This document shows positions 26,481 to 34,734 of a stretch of 35,541 bases of DNA, piece after piece. Numbering within the stretch: position 1 is the first letter of the stretch; each line of letters opens with the position of its first letter. Location: positions 1-35,541 of the forward strand of contig JANXNS010000139.1 in NCBI GenBank assembly GCA_025353965.1, given 5' to 3'. Source of the stretch: Aquihabitans sp. (lineage in GTDB: Bacteria; Actinomycetota; Acidimicrobiia; Acidimicrobiales; Iamiaceae). The position numbers were made by a program, and so were the translations under genes. The notes under the pieces were generated by a model, which saw only the letters and a program-made list of their open reading frames with translations, searched no databases and was not told the origin of the DNA.

Positions 26481-27860
26481 GTGACTCGCCGCCTGCTCCT
26501 GACCTACCTCACCATCACGGCGTTCACCTTGGTGATTGTTGGGTTGCCGCTCGGTCTCACCTTTGCCACTCGCGAGCGAGACCGATTGATTTTCGACCTT
26601 GAGCGCGATGCGCAAGCCGTGGCCTCGCGGTCAGAGGACGATCTGGAGGAGAACCGTCCGCCGGACCTTGCGGAAATCTTCAAGAAGTTCAAGGTTTCTG
26701 GTGCTCGAATTTTGGTGGTCGATCGGGATGGTCGCTCGGTTGCGGATTCGAAGCCCGGTTCTCTTGGCCGTGATTATTCCAGCCGGCCCGAGGTGGCCCG
26801 GGCCTTGGCGGGCCAGCGGGTGACGGGCAGCAGGCGCTCGAACACCCTGCATATGACGCTCGTGTACGTGGCCGTACCGGTGGCTTCGAAGGGTCTGGTT
26901 CATGGCGCAGTCCGGATCACCCTTCCCACCTCCACCGTCGATGCCCGGGTCCGCTATACGTGGCTTCGACTGGCGGCACTGTCCGCAGTCGTGATGGCCA
27001 CGGTTGGCGGTGTCGGCCTGGTCTTGGCCCGCGGGGTTACCCGTCCCGTGCGTAAGGTCACCGAGGCGGCCCGACGGCTGGCGGCAGGAGATTTGGAGGC
27101 GCGTGCCGGCACGGTTCGGGGGGCGCCGGAATTGGCCACATTGGCCCGACAATTTGATGCCACCGCGGAGCGGCTCAAACAGCTGGTTGAGGCCCAGCGG
27201 AGATTTGTGGCCGATGCGTCGCACCAGTTGCGTACGCCCCTCGCCGCGCTGCGCCTTCGATTGGAAACCTTGACCCCGAGTACCGACGACGAGCCGCGAG
27301 TTGCCGCCGCCTTGGCGGAGACGGACCGGCTCGCTGGCCTCGTTCAGTCGTTGTTGGTGATTGCCCGTTCGGATTCCGCAGAGCCTGAGTTGGCCGACGT
27401 GGACTTGATGGCTGTCGCGGTTGGGCGCCAGGAGACCTGGTCTGCGCCGGCCGCCCAGCGCCGGGTGGCGATCACCATTGATGGCCCGGTTCGGCTGGAG
27501 GTCCGGGCGGTGCAGGGCGGGGTCGAGCAAATCATTGACAACTTGGTTTCGAATGCGTTGGCGGTGGTTGGAGAGGGCACCACGATCGCTCTTTCTTTCG
27601 CGCGGCGCCCCGACGGTGGTGGCCTGATGACCGTTACCGATCAGGGACCGGGGATGACGGCCGACGAGCGCTCCCGGGCTACGGGCCGTTTCTGGCGTTC
27701 TCCCGGCGCAACCAGTTCGGGGTCCGGCCTTGGCCTGGCCATCGTGGATCACCTGGTGTTGGCGGGTGGTGGGCGCCTTTTTTTGGATTCGGGGCCGAAT
27801 GGGTTGGGCCTCCACGTCGTGGTCGACTTTGCTCCCCCCGAGGGCGGATCTGCTTCCTAA
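26481..27860 (+). CDS. HAMP sensor histidine kinase, pair 1
   Basis: The 459-residue membrane kinase has TM1 at about 8-27, an extracytoplasmic sensor (28-160, with VSGARILVVDRDGRSVADS), TM2 at about 162-184 and HAMP to about 237. The dimerisation domain with H248 (ADASHQLRTPLAAL) and an ATPase domain follow: N box DNLVSNAL, G1 DQGPGM, G2 SGSGLGLAIV. All catalytic elements are intact. I use GTG 26481, 10 bases after the regulator stop, since it places the first helix at the N-terminus; the frame is open to 26409. It should phosphorylate the regulator at 25733. The signal is unknown. Confidence 0.92.
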   Translation: MTRRLLLTYLTITAFTLVIVGLPLGLTFATRERDRLIFDLERDAQAVASRSEDDLEENRPPDLAEIFKKFKVSGARILVVDRDGRSVADSKPGSLGRDYSSRPEVARALAGQRVTGSRRSNTLHMTLVYVAVPVASKGLVHGAVRITLPTSTVDARVRYTWLRLAALSAVVMATVGGVGLVLARGVTRPVRKVTEAARRLAAGDLEARAGTVRGAPELATLARQFDATAERLKQLVEAQRRFVADASHQLRTPLAALRLRLETLTPSTDDEPRVAAALAETDRLAGLVQSLLVIARSDSAEPELADVDLMAVAVGRQETWSAPAAQRRVAITIDGPVRLEVRAVQGGVEQIIDNLVSNALAVVGEGTTIALSFARRPDGGGLMTVTDQGPGMTADERSRATGRFWRSPGATSSGSGLGLAIVDHLVLAGGGRLFLDSGPNGLGLHVVVDFAPPEGGSAS

Positions 27861-27947
27861 CCTCCTCCTTACCTCGGCCTTGGCTGGTGCTAGTGGTCGG
27901 TCCCGTACTTTCAATGACGTAAGCAACCCAGACCAAGGAGTCCCCCC

Positions 27948-28457
27948 ATGAAACGTCGACAAGCGGTTACTGCCGCTGCGGCTGCCTCAGTCATTTTTTT
28001 GCTTGGTGCCGCTGGCCTCACGGCCAATGCCGCGATTCTTGGCAGCCATCCTGATGGTGGCGTGGGTCGGATTAGCCCGATTGCGGCCACGGTTGCCGTC
28101 CCTCTGAGAGCCAGTGGCTCCGCAGACATGTCGACCACCACGCTCGAGCCCGTCGGCCCGGCTACAACGGTTTCCGCCCCCCTTGCGGGTGCGGCCGCCG
28201 CTCCGGTGATCAGCCCCGCTCAGGTCGGCTCGTCGAACCCGAGCGTCGGTTCCACCGGCAATCCTGGACCGAGCGACGATCCTTCAGGCGATCCGGACCC
28301 AGTCGTCGTGCCCGCGACGGTACCCCCGCAACCCGCGCCGCCCACCACGGTGAGGTCGTCCGATGGCTCTGGGCCGGAAGACGATGCCACCGAGACCGGA
28401 CTTCCCGACGATGGTTCGAGCCATGACGGGCTCGGAGACTCTCTCGCTGATGACTGA
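27948..28457 (+). CDS. Secreted low-complexity protein
   Basis: The 169-residue product has a signal peptide (MKRRQAVTAAAAASVIFLLG, cleavage near ANA). A Ser/Pro/Val/Asp-rich body without a fold signature follows (for example PSDDPSGDPDPVVVPATVPP), and an acidic end. No cysteines or cofactor motif. CAAGGAG lies 8 bases before ATG 27948. It sits between the kinase and the ferric-reductase-like protein, where related actinobacterial clusters often carry an FMN-binding protein, but I see no FMN-binding motif here. It may be a surface linker protein; function unknown. Confidence 0.7.
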   Translation: MKRRQAVTAAAAASVIFLLGAAGLTANAAILGSHPDGGVGRISPIAATVAVPLRASGSADMSTTTLEPVGPATTVSAPLAGAAAAPVISPAQVGSSNPSVGSTGNPGPSDDPSGDPDPVVVPATVPPQPAPPTTVRSSDGSGPEDDATETGLPDDGSSHDGLGDSLADD

Positions 28458-28589
28458 ATCACGGGCTAATCCGTCGAGGCCGGCGCTGGGATCCGCCGCC
28501 CGTCCTCGCCATCGGCCTCACGCAGCCCTGGCCGGGCGAGTTCGCTCCCGCCCACGACCGCGGTGACCACTACCACAGGAAGCTAGCCC

Positions 28590-29141
28590 GTGACCCCTAA
28601 ATTCTGGTGGTACACGGCCCGGTCGACCGGCATCGTGGCTTGGGGCTTGGCGGCAGTTGCCGTGATCTGGGGGCTCCTGTTGAGTACCCGTTCAGCCCGT
28701 GGTCTGGCCAAGCCCGTTTGGGTGCTGGACCTCCACCGGTTCCTTGGTTTTCTCTCCCTCGTTGCCGTGGCCGCGCACCTTGGTGCGTTGGTGGGCGATA
28801 ACTTTGTGCACTTCGGTCGGGCGGATCTGTTCATCCCGTGGGCGTCGCAATGGAAGACCGGGCCAGTTGCCTACGGGATCGCGGCCTTCTGGTTGCTGGT
28901 GATTGTTGAGGTGTCGTCGCTGCTCAAGAAGCACCTCTCCAAGAATCTTTGGGCCCGCCTGCACCTGCTCAGCTTTGCGGTGTACGTGCTGGCCACGGTG
29001 CACTATCTCCAGGCCGGTACCGAGCGGTCCAACCGGGCGATGCTCTACACCGTCTCGGCAGTGAGCGCCGTGGTGCTGTACCTCACGCTGTTGCGGGTGC
29101 TGGCACCGGGCCGTCGTGCTCCGGGTCGGCGTCGAGCGTAG
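28590..29141 (+). CDS. Ferric reductase-like transmembrane protein
   Basis: The 183-residue protein has five membrane helices with the paired histidines of the ferric reductase-like (MsrQ/FRE) fold. H49 (DLHRFLGFLSL) and H63 (AAHLGAL) stand in one helix, H125 (WARLHLLSF) and H138 (ATVHYLQAG) in two helices. They would ligate two haems and carry electrons across the membrane. No flavin-reductase domain is fused. AGGAAG (28575-28580) precedes GTG 28590. The 3' end overlaps the apbE-like gene on the other strand by 59 bases. The neighbouring flavin transferase suggests an electron-transfer module. Confidence 0.85.
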   Translation: MTPKFWWYTARSTGIVAWGLAAVAVIWGLLLSTRSARGLAKPVWVLDLHRFLGFLSLVAVAAHLGALVGDNFVHFGRADLFIPWASQWKTGPVAYGIAAFWLLVIVEVSSLLKKHLSKNLWARLHLLSFAVYVLATVHYLQAGTERSNRAMLYTVSAVSAVVLYLTLLRVLAPGRRAPGRRRA

Positions 29142-30021
29142 AGAAAATCTCGCCATCGGCGGTGATGGCCAGGGCTTGGGCATCGTGGGCGGTGAGGTAG
29201 TCGAGCGCCCGCTCGCCGCCAACCAGAAGGGTGGCGGTGGCGAGTGCTTCGGCCTGCCAGCCCGTTGCCGCGATCACCGTCACGGCGGCCAGGTCGGTGT
29301 CGGACTGGCGCCCGGTTTCAGGGTCGATCACGTGATGGCGCGCCAAGCCGTCCTGGGCCCAACGGCGAGTGCGGGTACTCGAGGTGGCGACGCCACCTCC
29401 GTTGATTTGCAGGGTGCACAGATCCGCCTCGGGCGTCCAAGGGTCTTCCACCGTCACGAACCAGCCGTGTGGATCGGGGGCTTGGCCCACGGCCACCAGG
29501 TCTCCGCCGATGCTCACGAGCGCGCCCTTGGCTCCGTGGTCTAGAAGCAAACGCGCCGTTATGTCGCCGGCCAGGCCCTTGCCGATCCCCCCGGGGTCCA
29601 GCGTCAAGCTTGGCGGCAGCGTGATGGTGGAGGACGCGGGGTCGATCTGGATCTGGCCGAGGTCCCCGCCAATTTCTGCGCCGCGGGACAGCACCGTGAC
29701 CCTGGTGCGATCGTCGATGCTGGCGTTGTAGCCACTGGCGACGAGTGCGGGCAGGGTGGTGGGGTCGTAGCGGCCGCCGGTCAGATGCCAGGCCTTGACC
29801 ATGGTGGTCACGAGCAGAAGCGTGTCGACGTGGACGGCGATGGCGGCTCCGCCAGCAGCGTTGAGCCTGCTGATGTCGCTCGTCGGAAGGAATCGGCTCC
29901 ACGTCTGCTCGAGGTGAGTGAGCTGGTCCAGCGCCAGTTTGGTCAAGCCCGCGGGCGCATCGACGAGGAGGATCTGGCCTGCGCTGGCCATGACCCGGAA
30001 TCGCTGGTCAGTGACTCCCAC
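29083..30021 (-). CDS. apbE: FAD:protein FMN transferase (ApbE family)
   Basis: The 312-residue protein fits the ApbE family, which attaches FMN covalently to Thr/Ser of target flavoproteins. Visible blocks are TWSRFLPTSDISRLN, TGGRYDPTTLPAL, the FAD-binding LDPGGIGKGLAGD (about 141-153), IGGDLVAVGQ, GGGVATSSTRTRRW and HHVIDPETG (229-237). I start it at GTG 30021; the frame is open to 30372, but that part overlaps the Pro-rich gene. No lipobox or signal peptide is seen. An FMN-binding substrate domain is not encoded in the window, so the target lies elsewhere or beyond the edge. Its start overlaps the end of the Pro-rich protein gene by 14 bases. Confidence 0.9.
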   Translation of the reverse strand: MGVTDQRFRVMASAGQILLVDAPAGLTKLALDQLTHLEQTWSRFLPTSDISRLNAAGGAAIAVHVDTLLLVTTMVKAWHLTGGRYDPTTLPALVASGYNASIDDRTRVTVLSRGAEIGGDLGQIQIDPASSTITLPPSLTLDPGGIGKGLAGDITARLLLDHGAKGALVSIGGDLVAVGQAPDPHGWFVTVEDPWTPEADLCTLQINGGGVATSSTRTRRWAQDGLARHHVIDPETGRQSDTDLAAVTVIAATGWQAEALATATLLVGGERALDYLTAHDAQALAITADGEIFSTLDADPEHDGPVPAPATA

Positions 30022-30445
30022 TGGTCCTGGCCGCCGGTGCGCTGGTGGGTGGTGGGATGACCACACGAGTGACCACGCGGGTGGTGGGCGATGGCTGTAG
30101 TTGCCCAAAGACCTGGGTGTCAGGGACGGCCGTGGCTGGTGGGGGCAGGAAGGTACCGGGGGCGGCCGCAGTGGGACCGGCCGTGGCCGCGGGGGTGGTG
30201 GGCTCCGTGGCACCGCTGTGAGCGAAGCCCATTGCCGCCACGAGACCGAACATCGTGGTGACGCTGAGACCGGCGGCGAACCGGCGGGACCGGGCAGCTG
30301 GGTGCGGGCGTCGCCGCCGGGCGCCTGGAGCGGACGTGTGAGGCCGCGGCGAGGGTACGGGGCCCGCCGCACGTACCGGGCGCGAGGCGGTTGGCGTAGG
30401 CCGGGGTTGGTTTCGTGGTGGCGGGGGTGGCAGGTAGCCGGTCAT
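30008..30445 (-). CDS. Proline-rich single-helix membrane protein
   Basis: The 145-residue protein has a long Pro/Arg-rich cytoplasmic-type head (TGYLPPPPPRNQPRPTPT; residues 1-60), one membrane helix (about 61-80, RFAAGLSVTTMFGLVAAMGF) and an Ala/Pro/Thr-rich outer segment. GGAGA precedes ATG 30445 by 6 bases; the frame is open to 30577, but that region has the promoter of the operon. It overlaps apbE by 14 bases, so the two are co-translated. It may present or anchor redox partners; function not known. Confidence 0.7.
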   Translation of the reverse strand: MTGYLPPPPPRNQPRPTPTASRPVRAAGPVPSPRPHTSAPGARRRRPHPAARSRRFAAGLSVTTMFGLVAAMGFAHSGATEPTTPAATAGPTAAAPGTFLPPPATAVPDTQVFGQLQPSPTTRVVTRVVIPPPTSAPAARTSGSH

Positions 30446-30692
30446 CGGGTTTCTCCGATTGCGTTCAGATTCTGCGTTGAACGTACGGAGGCTCCGGCGA
30501 GTGCCCGGCGAGTGTCGGGCTAAAGGTGGGTTAGCGCTGGCGGGGAGGACGACATGGTCGAAGCCAACGGTCCACACTGGACCTGCGGGTTTACTGGGCG
30601 CTTACCGTTCGTGTGCCGGCCGTTGTTCCTCGATCCGCGACCGTCAGACGTTCCCCTTACTTGAAGGATCTGTAGAGCATGCTGGCTCACCC

Positions 30693-30706
30693 GGCGCTTC
30701 GGCGCC
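30693..30706 (+). promoter_or_regulatory. UUCG tetraloop hairpin in the leader of response regulator 2
   Basis: GGCGC-TTCG-GCGCC, a 5-bp stem closed by the unusually stable C(UUCG)G tetraloop, ends 20 bases before ATG 30727. It could set mRNA stability or translation of the regulator, or end an upstream transcript. No T-tract follows. Confidence 0.45.
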
Positions 30707-30726
30707 CTGATAGCGAGGCCTGAGCT

Positions 30727-31413
30727 ATGGCCCAGGTGTTGATCGTTGAGGACGACGACCTCATAGCGTCAAGCTTGGCTCGCGCGTTGGGCGCCGCTGG
30801 CCATGAAGTGACGGTGGCGGGCACCGTGGCCGAGGCCTCGTTGTTGCTGGCCGACGCAGACCTGGTGTTGTGCGATCTGGGCTTGCCCGATGGCGACGGC
30901 CTGGACCTGATCTCACGCATGGCGGAGGAGCACCCGGCGGTGCCGGTGATTGCGCTTACGGCGCGGGCGGAGGAAGCCGATGTGGTGGCTGGCCTCACCA
31001 GCGGAGCGGTGGACTACGTCACCAAGCCATTTCGATTGGCTGAGCTCCAAGCGCGGATCGACGCGCAGCTGCGTCAGGCTGCCGCCGCCGCGCCTCGTAC
31101 GGCCACGGTGGGGAAGGTCACGGTCGCTGATCTGGAGCTGGACCTCGGCGCCCGCCAGGTGTTTGTGGCCGGAAACTTGGTGGACCTTCGGCCTCGTGAG
31201 TTCGACTTGCTCGCTCGTTTGGCAGCCGATGTGGGCAACGTGGTTCGGCGCGAGGACATCATGAGCGACGTATGGGATGAGAACTGGTGGGGGTCCACCA
31301 AGACGCTCGATGTTCACCTCAATGCGATCCGTCGGAAGCTCGGCGAGGAGGCCGGTTCACCCAGCCGGATCACTGCGGTACGAGGCGTGGGTTACCGCCT
31401 CGAGCGGGGATAG
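30727..31413 (+). CDS. OmpR-family response regulator, pair 2
   Basis: The 228-residue protein has a receiver domain (about 1-115; E8-D9-D10, phospho-site D50 in LVLCDLGLPD, K100 in YVTKPFRL) and a winged-helix domain (about 125-225) with RPREFDLLARLAA, then VWDENWWGSTKTLDVHLNA and RGVGYRLE. It is a paralogue of the regulator at 25733, most alike in the DNA-contacting part. ATG 30727 is preceded by GAGG at 30715-30718. The stop lies 3 bases before the partner kinase. It is divergent from the Pro-rich/apbE operon, whose promoter it may control, by inference. Confidence 0.92.
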   Translation: MAQVLIVEDDDLIASSLARALGAAGHEVTVAGTVAEASLLLADADLVLCDLGLPDGDGLDLISRMAEEHPAVPVIALTARAEEADVVAGLTSGAVDYVTKPFRLAELQARIDAQLRQAAAAAPRTATVGKVTVADLELDLGARQVFVAGNLVDLRPREFDLLARLAADVGNVVRREDIMSDVWDENWWGSTKTLDVHLNAIRRKLGEEAGSPSRITAVRGVGYRLERG

Positions 31414-31416
31414 CCA

Positions 31417-32739
31417 GTGCGAACGCGGCTCATGTTCGGCACGGTTCTGCTGGCCGTCGCGGCCATCGCCGCCTTCTTTGTGCCCGCGGCCATAGCTTTG
31501 TCGAAGGCGGAAGGCGAGGCGCAGGTGGTGGAACTACAACGCGAAGCGTCCGACGCCGCGGCGCGGCTGGATCCGCGGGTGGCCGATGCAGACGGTCGCT
31601 CCGCCGAGGCGGGCCATGGCGGTCAGGGCGATTCCGAGCGCCTGGAGCGGCCGGCGTTGTCGGGACACCGCCACGACTACGCGGTCTATGACGCCGCGGG
31701 CAAGAAGTTGTCCGGCACCGGCCCGTCCGTTGCCGATGTTGCTGTTCGCGCCGCCATGGCGGGCACCTCGACCACGGGTCTGGTTGGTCGTGAACGGGTG
31801 GCCGCGGTGCCGCTTTCTGGCGGCGGGGCGGTGCGCGCTGCGGAGCCGGCCAGCGAAGCCGAAAATCGCACCCGCGGCGCGGTGATACGGCTTGGCCTGG
31901 CGGCGTTAGTGGTGCTCGTCGCTGGTTCTCTAGCGGCATGGCTACTGGCCCGCCGGTTGACGGAGCCGCTGCGGCAGTTGGGCCGGTCGGCGGCGCGGCT
32001 CGGGGGTGGAGATTTCACGGCTACGGCGGCCACCACGGGAATCACCGAGATAGACGAGGTGGCCGAGGCGCTCAATTCCAGCGCCACCCGTATCGGCACG
32101 TTGGTGGAGCGGGAGCGTCGGCTCACCGCGGATTCGTCGCATCAGTTGCGCACGCCGATTGCGGGCTTGCGGTTGGCGTTGGAGGGCGAGTTGGCGGCGC
32201 CGAGGCCAGATCCAACGGCGCTGATTCGCGAGGCGCTCGGTGCGGTCGATCGCTTGGAGGACACGGTCACGTCGCTCACCGATTTGGCCCGAGACGTCGC
32301 GTCGACGGAACCGTTTGAGGTGGACGGCGTGATCGCTGCCGCCGTGCATCGTTGGCAGCCATTGTTCAGCCGCGCCGGCCGCTCGATCAACATCGGTCCT
32401 CTCACCCAGGCCACCAGCCCAACGCGACGGGCGGCCATTGAGACCATCCTCGACGTGTTGTTGGACAACGCCCTTCACCACGGACGGGGACGCGTTTCGA
32501 TCGAAACCGACACGGCCAGTGGGAGCGCTCGGCTATCGGTGGCCGACGAGGGGTCCTGCCTGCTGGGCGACGACCGCCTGTTCGAACGGCATCAATCCAG
32601 CACGGGCAGTACCGGCATTGGGCTGCACCTGGCGCGGTCGCTGTCGGAGGCCGAGGGCGCCCGGCTTCGCCTGATCCGGCCGACCCCGACAACGTTCCAA
32701 CTTCTGCTCCCCCTCCAACGTTCCGGAGCAACCACGTAG
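31417..32739 (+). CDS. HAMP sensor histidine kinase, pair 2
   Basis: The 440-residue membrane kinase has TM1 at about 5-27, a short extracytoplasmic sensor (28-155), TM2 at about 157-178, HAMP to about 230, and the phospho-acceptor H242 (ADSSHQLRTPIAGL). In the ATPase domain the N box (LLDNALHHG) and G2 (GSTGIGLHLA) are present. The G1 box reads ADEGSCLLGDD instead of DxGxG, so nucleotide handling may be altered. It starts at GTG 31417, 3 bases after its regulator. The ligand is unknown; the pair resembles the 25733/26481 system. Confidence 0.9.
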   Translation: MRTRLMFGTVLLAVAAIAAFFVPAAIALSKAEGEAQVVELQREASDAAARLDPRVADADGRSAEAGHGGQGDSERLERPALSGHRHDYAVYDAAGKKLSGTGPSVADVAVRAAMAGTSTTGLVGRERVAAVPLSGGGAVRAAEPASEAENRTRGAVIRLGLAALVVLVAGSLAAWLLARRLTEPLRQLGRSAARLGGGDFTATAATTGITEIDEVAEALNSSATRIGTLVERERRLTADSSHQLRTPIAGLRLALEGELAAPRPDPTALIREALGAVDRLEDTVTSLTDLARDVASTEPFEVDGVIAAAVHRWQPLFSRAGRSINIGPLTQATSPTRRAAIETILDVLLDNALHHGRGRVSIETDTASGSARLSVADEGSCLLGDDRLFERHQSSTGSTGIGLHLARSLSEAEGARLRLIRPTPTTFQLLLPLQRSGATT

Positions 32740-32750
32740 TCTGGGTCGAT
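32737..32750 (+). promoter_or_regulatory. Possible leaderless promoter of the GAF kinase
   Basis: TAGTCT (32737-32742) lies 8 bases before ATG 32751, with no ribosome binding site. It overlaps the stop codon of the upstream kinase gene. The arrangement matches that at 25719. Confidence 0.35.
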
Positions 32751-33893
32751 ATGGACGGGTTGGGGCATACCGGGGCGGTCAACCTCCGCCGGTTGGTCGG
32801 TGCAGTCGTTGCGGTCGGGGCGGATCTTGATCTGGCTGTGGTGCTGCAGCGGATTGTGGACACCGCGGCGGAATTGGTGGGGGCGACGTACGGCGCGTTG
32901 GGGGTGCTCGATCCATCGGGAACTCACCTTTCGGATTTCATCACGGTGGGGCTGAGCGACGAACAACACGACAAGATCGGTGCCCTCCCCGAGGGCCATG
33001 GCCTCCTGGGCTTCCTCATCACTGATCCCAAGCCGATCCGCTTGCCGGACCTCTCCGCCCATCCGGACAGCTTCGGTTTCCCGCCTGGTCATCCACCGAT
33101 GACTTCGTTTCTCGGCGTTCCGCTGTTCATCCGGGGTGAGGTCTACGGGAACCTCTATATGACCGATAAGAGTGATGGTGAGGAGTTCACAGAGGTAGAT
33201 GAGGAGCTGGCGGTTGGGCTGGCTACGGCGGCGGCGGTGGCCATCGACAACGCCCGGCTCCATGCCCGGGTGCGTGAGTTGGACTTGGTTCGCGATCGTG
33301 AGCGGATTGCCCGTGATTTGCACGACACCGTGATCCAACGACTCTTTGCTACGGGCTTGTCGCTGCAGGGCGCGGCCCGATTGATCGACCGGGACGAGGC
33401 TCGAGGTCGGGTCGAGTCGGCCATCGATCAGCTCGATACGACCGTGCGGGAGATTCGGACCGCCATCTTTGAGCTCCAGGCCACCGATGTCTTGGATCGG
33501 AGTGCTCGGCGAAAGTTATTGGCGTTGGGGGCAGAGGTTGCTGAGGCGATCGGTAGGGCGCCGACCTTCCGCTTTGAGGGGCCGGTCGACACGCTGCTCG
33601 GGGCGGAGGAGTTGGCTCAGGTCATTGCCGTGGTCCGTGAGGGCTTGTCCAATGTGGCCCGCCACGCGCCGATGGCTGCTTCGGTGGTGGTGGTATCGGT
33701 GGTCGGCGGCGTTCTGGCGGTGTTGGTCGAGGATGCTGGCCCCGGCCCGGGACCGGCTCGGCTCGAGGGCCGAGGGTTGGCAAATTTGGCGGCACGGGCC
33801 CGCCATCTTGGGGGCTCCTCGGTGCTCGAAGCGGGTACCGGTGGCGGTACTTGTTTGCGCTGGGAAGTACCACTCGCCGCGGCCTCCCGGTGA
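32751..33893 (+). CDS. devS: GAF-domain sensor histidine kinase, DevS/DosS-like
   Basis: The 380-residue soluble kinase has one GAF domain (about 28-170), a HisKA_3 dimerisation region with H191 (RERIARDLHDTVIQRL) and a HATPase domain (REGLSNVARHA; GRGLANLAARA). The GAF segment ISDPKP-type DPKPIRLPDLSAHP, FGFPPGHPPM and FLGVPLFIRGEVYGNLYMTDK closely resembles the haem-binding GAF of mycobacterial DosS/DevS. H114 in GFPPGHPPM corresponds to its proximal haem His, from memory of that family. It probably senses O2, NO, CO or redox state. Mycobacterial proteins have two GAF domains; here there is one. Its stop is 1 base from that of the response regulator on the opposite strand, its likely partner. 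Confidence 0.88.
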   Translation: MDGLGHTGAVNLRRLVGAVVAVGADLDLAVVLQRIVDTAAELVGATYGALGVLDPSGTHLSDFITVGLSDEQHDKIGALPEGHGLLGFLITDPKPIRLPDLSAHPDSFGFPPGHPPMTSFLGVPLFIRGEVYGNLYMTDKSDGEEFTEVDEELAVGLATAAAVAIDNARLHARVRELDLVRDRERIARDLHDTVIQRLFATGLSLQGAARLIDRDEARGRVESAIDQLDTTVREIRTAIFELQATDVLDRSARRKLLALGAEVAEAIGRAPTFRFEGPVDTLLGAEELAQVIAVVREGLSNVARHAPMAASVVVVSVVGGVLAVLVEDAGPGPGPARLEGRGLANLAARARHLGGSSVLEAGTGGGTCLRWEVPLAAASR

Positions 33894-33894
33894 G

Positions 33895-34560
33895 TTAGCT
33901 GGTGCCCGCACTGTGGTCCGGGTGGCGGGCGGCGTACACAGCGGCTTGCGTGCGGCGTTGCATGCCCATCTTCATGAGCAGATTGGACACGTAGTTCTTC
34001 ACGGTCTTCTCGGCCAGGTGCATGGCTTCACCGATCTCACGGTTGGTGAGGCCGTCGGCCAGAAGGTCCAGGATCTTGCGTTCCTGCGGGGTGAGCGAGG
34101 AAAGGCGGTGGTCTGCTTCTGGGCCGCGACGTAGGCGTTCGAGCACGGTGGCGGTCACGTGGGGGTCCAGGAGTGTCTGTCCGGAGGCGACCTTGCGGAT
34201 GCCGTCCAGGATGTCGTTTCCGCGCACTTGCTTGAGCACGTAGCCAGCGGCGCCGGCCACAACGCTGTCGAGCAGCGCCTCGTCGTCGGCATAGGACGTG
34301 AGCATGAGGCAGGCGATCTCGGGATGGGAGGAACGGATGTCCCGGCAGACCTCTATGCCGGACCCATCGCCGAGTTGTACGTCCAAGATGGCGACCTGTG
34401 GGGCACAGGCGGGGATGCGGCGAAGGGCTTCTGCGACCGACCCGGCCTCGCCGACGACGTGGAGGTCGGGCTCGCCGTCGATGAGGTCGCAGAGCCCGCG
34501 GCGGACGACCTCATGATCGTCGAGGAGGAAGACGCCGATCGGGTGGACGGGGGTGGTCAT
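33895..34560 (-). CDS. devR: NarL-family response regulator, DevR/DosR-like
   Basis: The 221-residue protein has a receiver domain (about 7-120; D14-D15, phospho-site D60 in AILDVQLGDGSG, K110 in YVLKQVRG) and a LuxR-type HTH (about 154-212). The recognition helix AEKTVKNYVSNLLMKMGM, followed by RRTQAAVYA, is almost that of mycobacterial DosR, including the Lys and Asn residues that read the DNA box. Phosphorylated DosR activates dormancy genes under low oxygen or NO. It is convergent with the GAF kinase gene, not in one operon. It shares its promoter region with the multicopper oxidase, where a DevR-type box lies, suggesting self-control. Confidence 0.92.
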   Translation of the reverse strand: MTTPVHPIGVFLLDDHEVVRRGLCDLIDGEPDLHVVGEAGSVAEALRRIPACAPQVAILDVQLGDGSGIEVCRDIRSSHPEIACLMLTSYADDEALLDSVVAGAAGYVLKQVRGNDILDGIRKVASGQTLLDPHVTATVLERLRRGPEADHRLSSLTPQERKILDLLADGLTNREIGEAMHLAEKTVKNYVSNLLMKMGMQRRTQAAVYAARHPDHSAGTS

Positions 34561-34646
34561 GGCCCAACTCTCCCCTAGGAGCTACGAGGCCGCCAGTGCC
34601 GAACGTCCCGACCTGGACAGGTACGTGACCGCCGTCCCTCGAGTTT

Positions 34647-34660
34647 GGGACCTTCGGCCC
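34647..34660 (+). promoter_or_regulatory. Candidate DevR/DosR box between devR and the copper oxidase
   Basis: GGGACCTTCGGCCC matches GGGNCNNNNGNCCC exactly. It ends 74 bases before ATG 34735 and starts 86 bases upstream of the devR start on the other strand, so it could serve both. It shares its first ten bases with the box at 7726. Confidence 0.6.
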
Positions 34661-34734
34661 TGCCGGTGAGCCCGGCCGGGGGCGACCATCATGGAGGTTC
34701 CCTATTCCTGTTTCTGTCGAGAAAGGCCTCACTG

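Noticed and set aside
28450-28566. 38-residue basic peptide starting at ATG overlapping the stop of the secreted protein
   Set aside because: The ATGA overlap is suggestive, but the Arg/Pro/Ala composition is that of random GC-rich sequence and no binding site is separate from the upstream gene.
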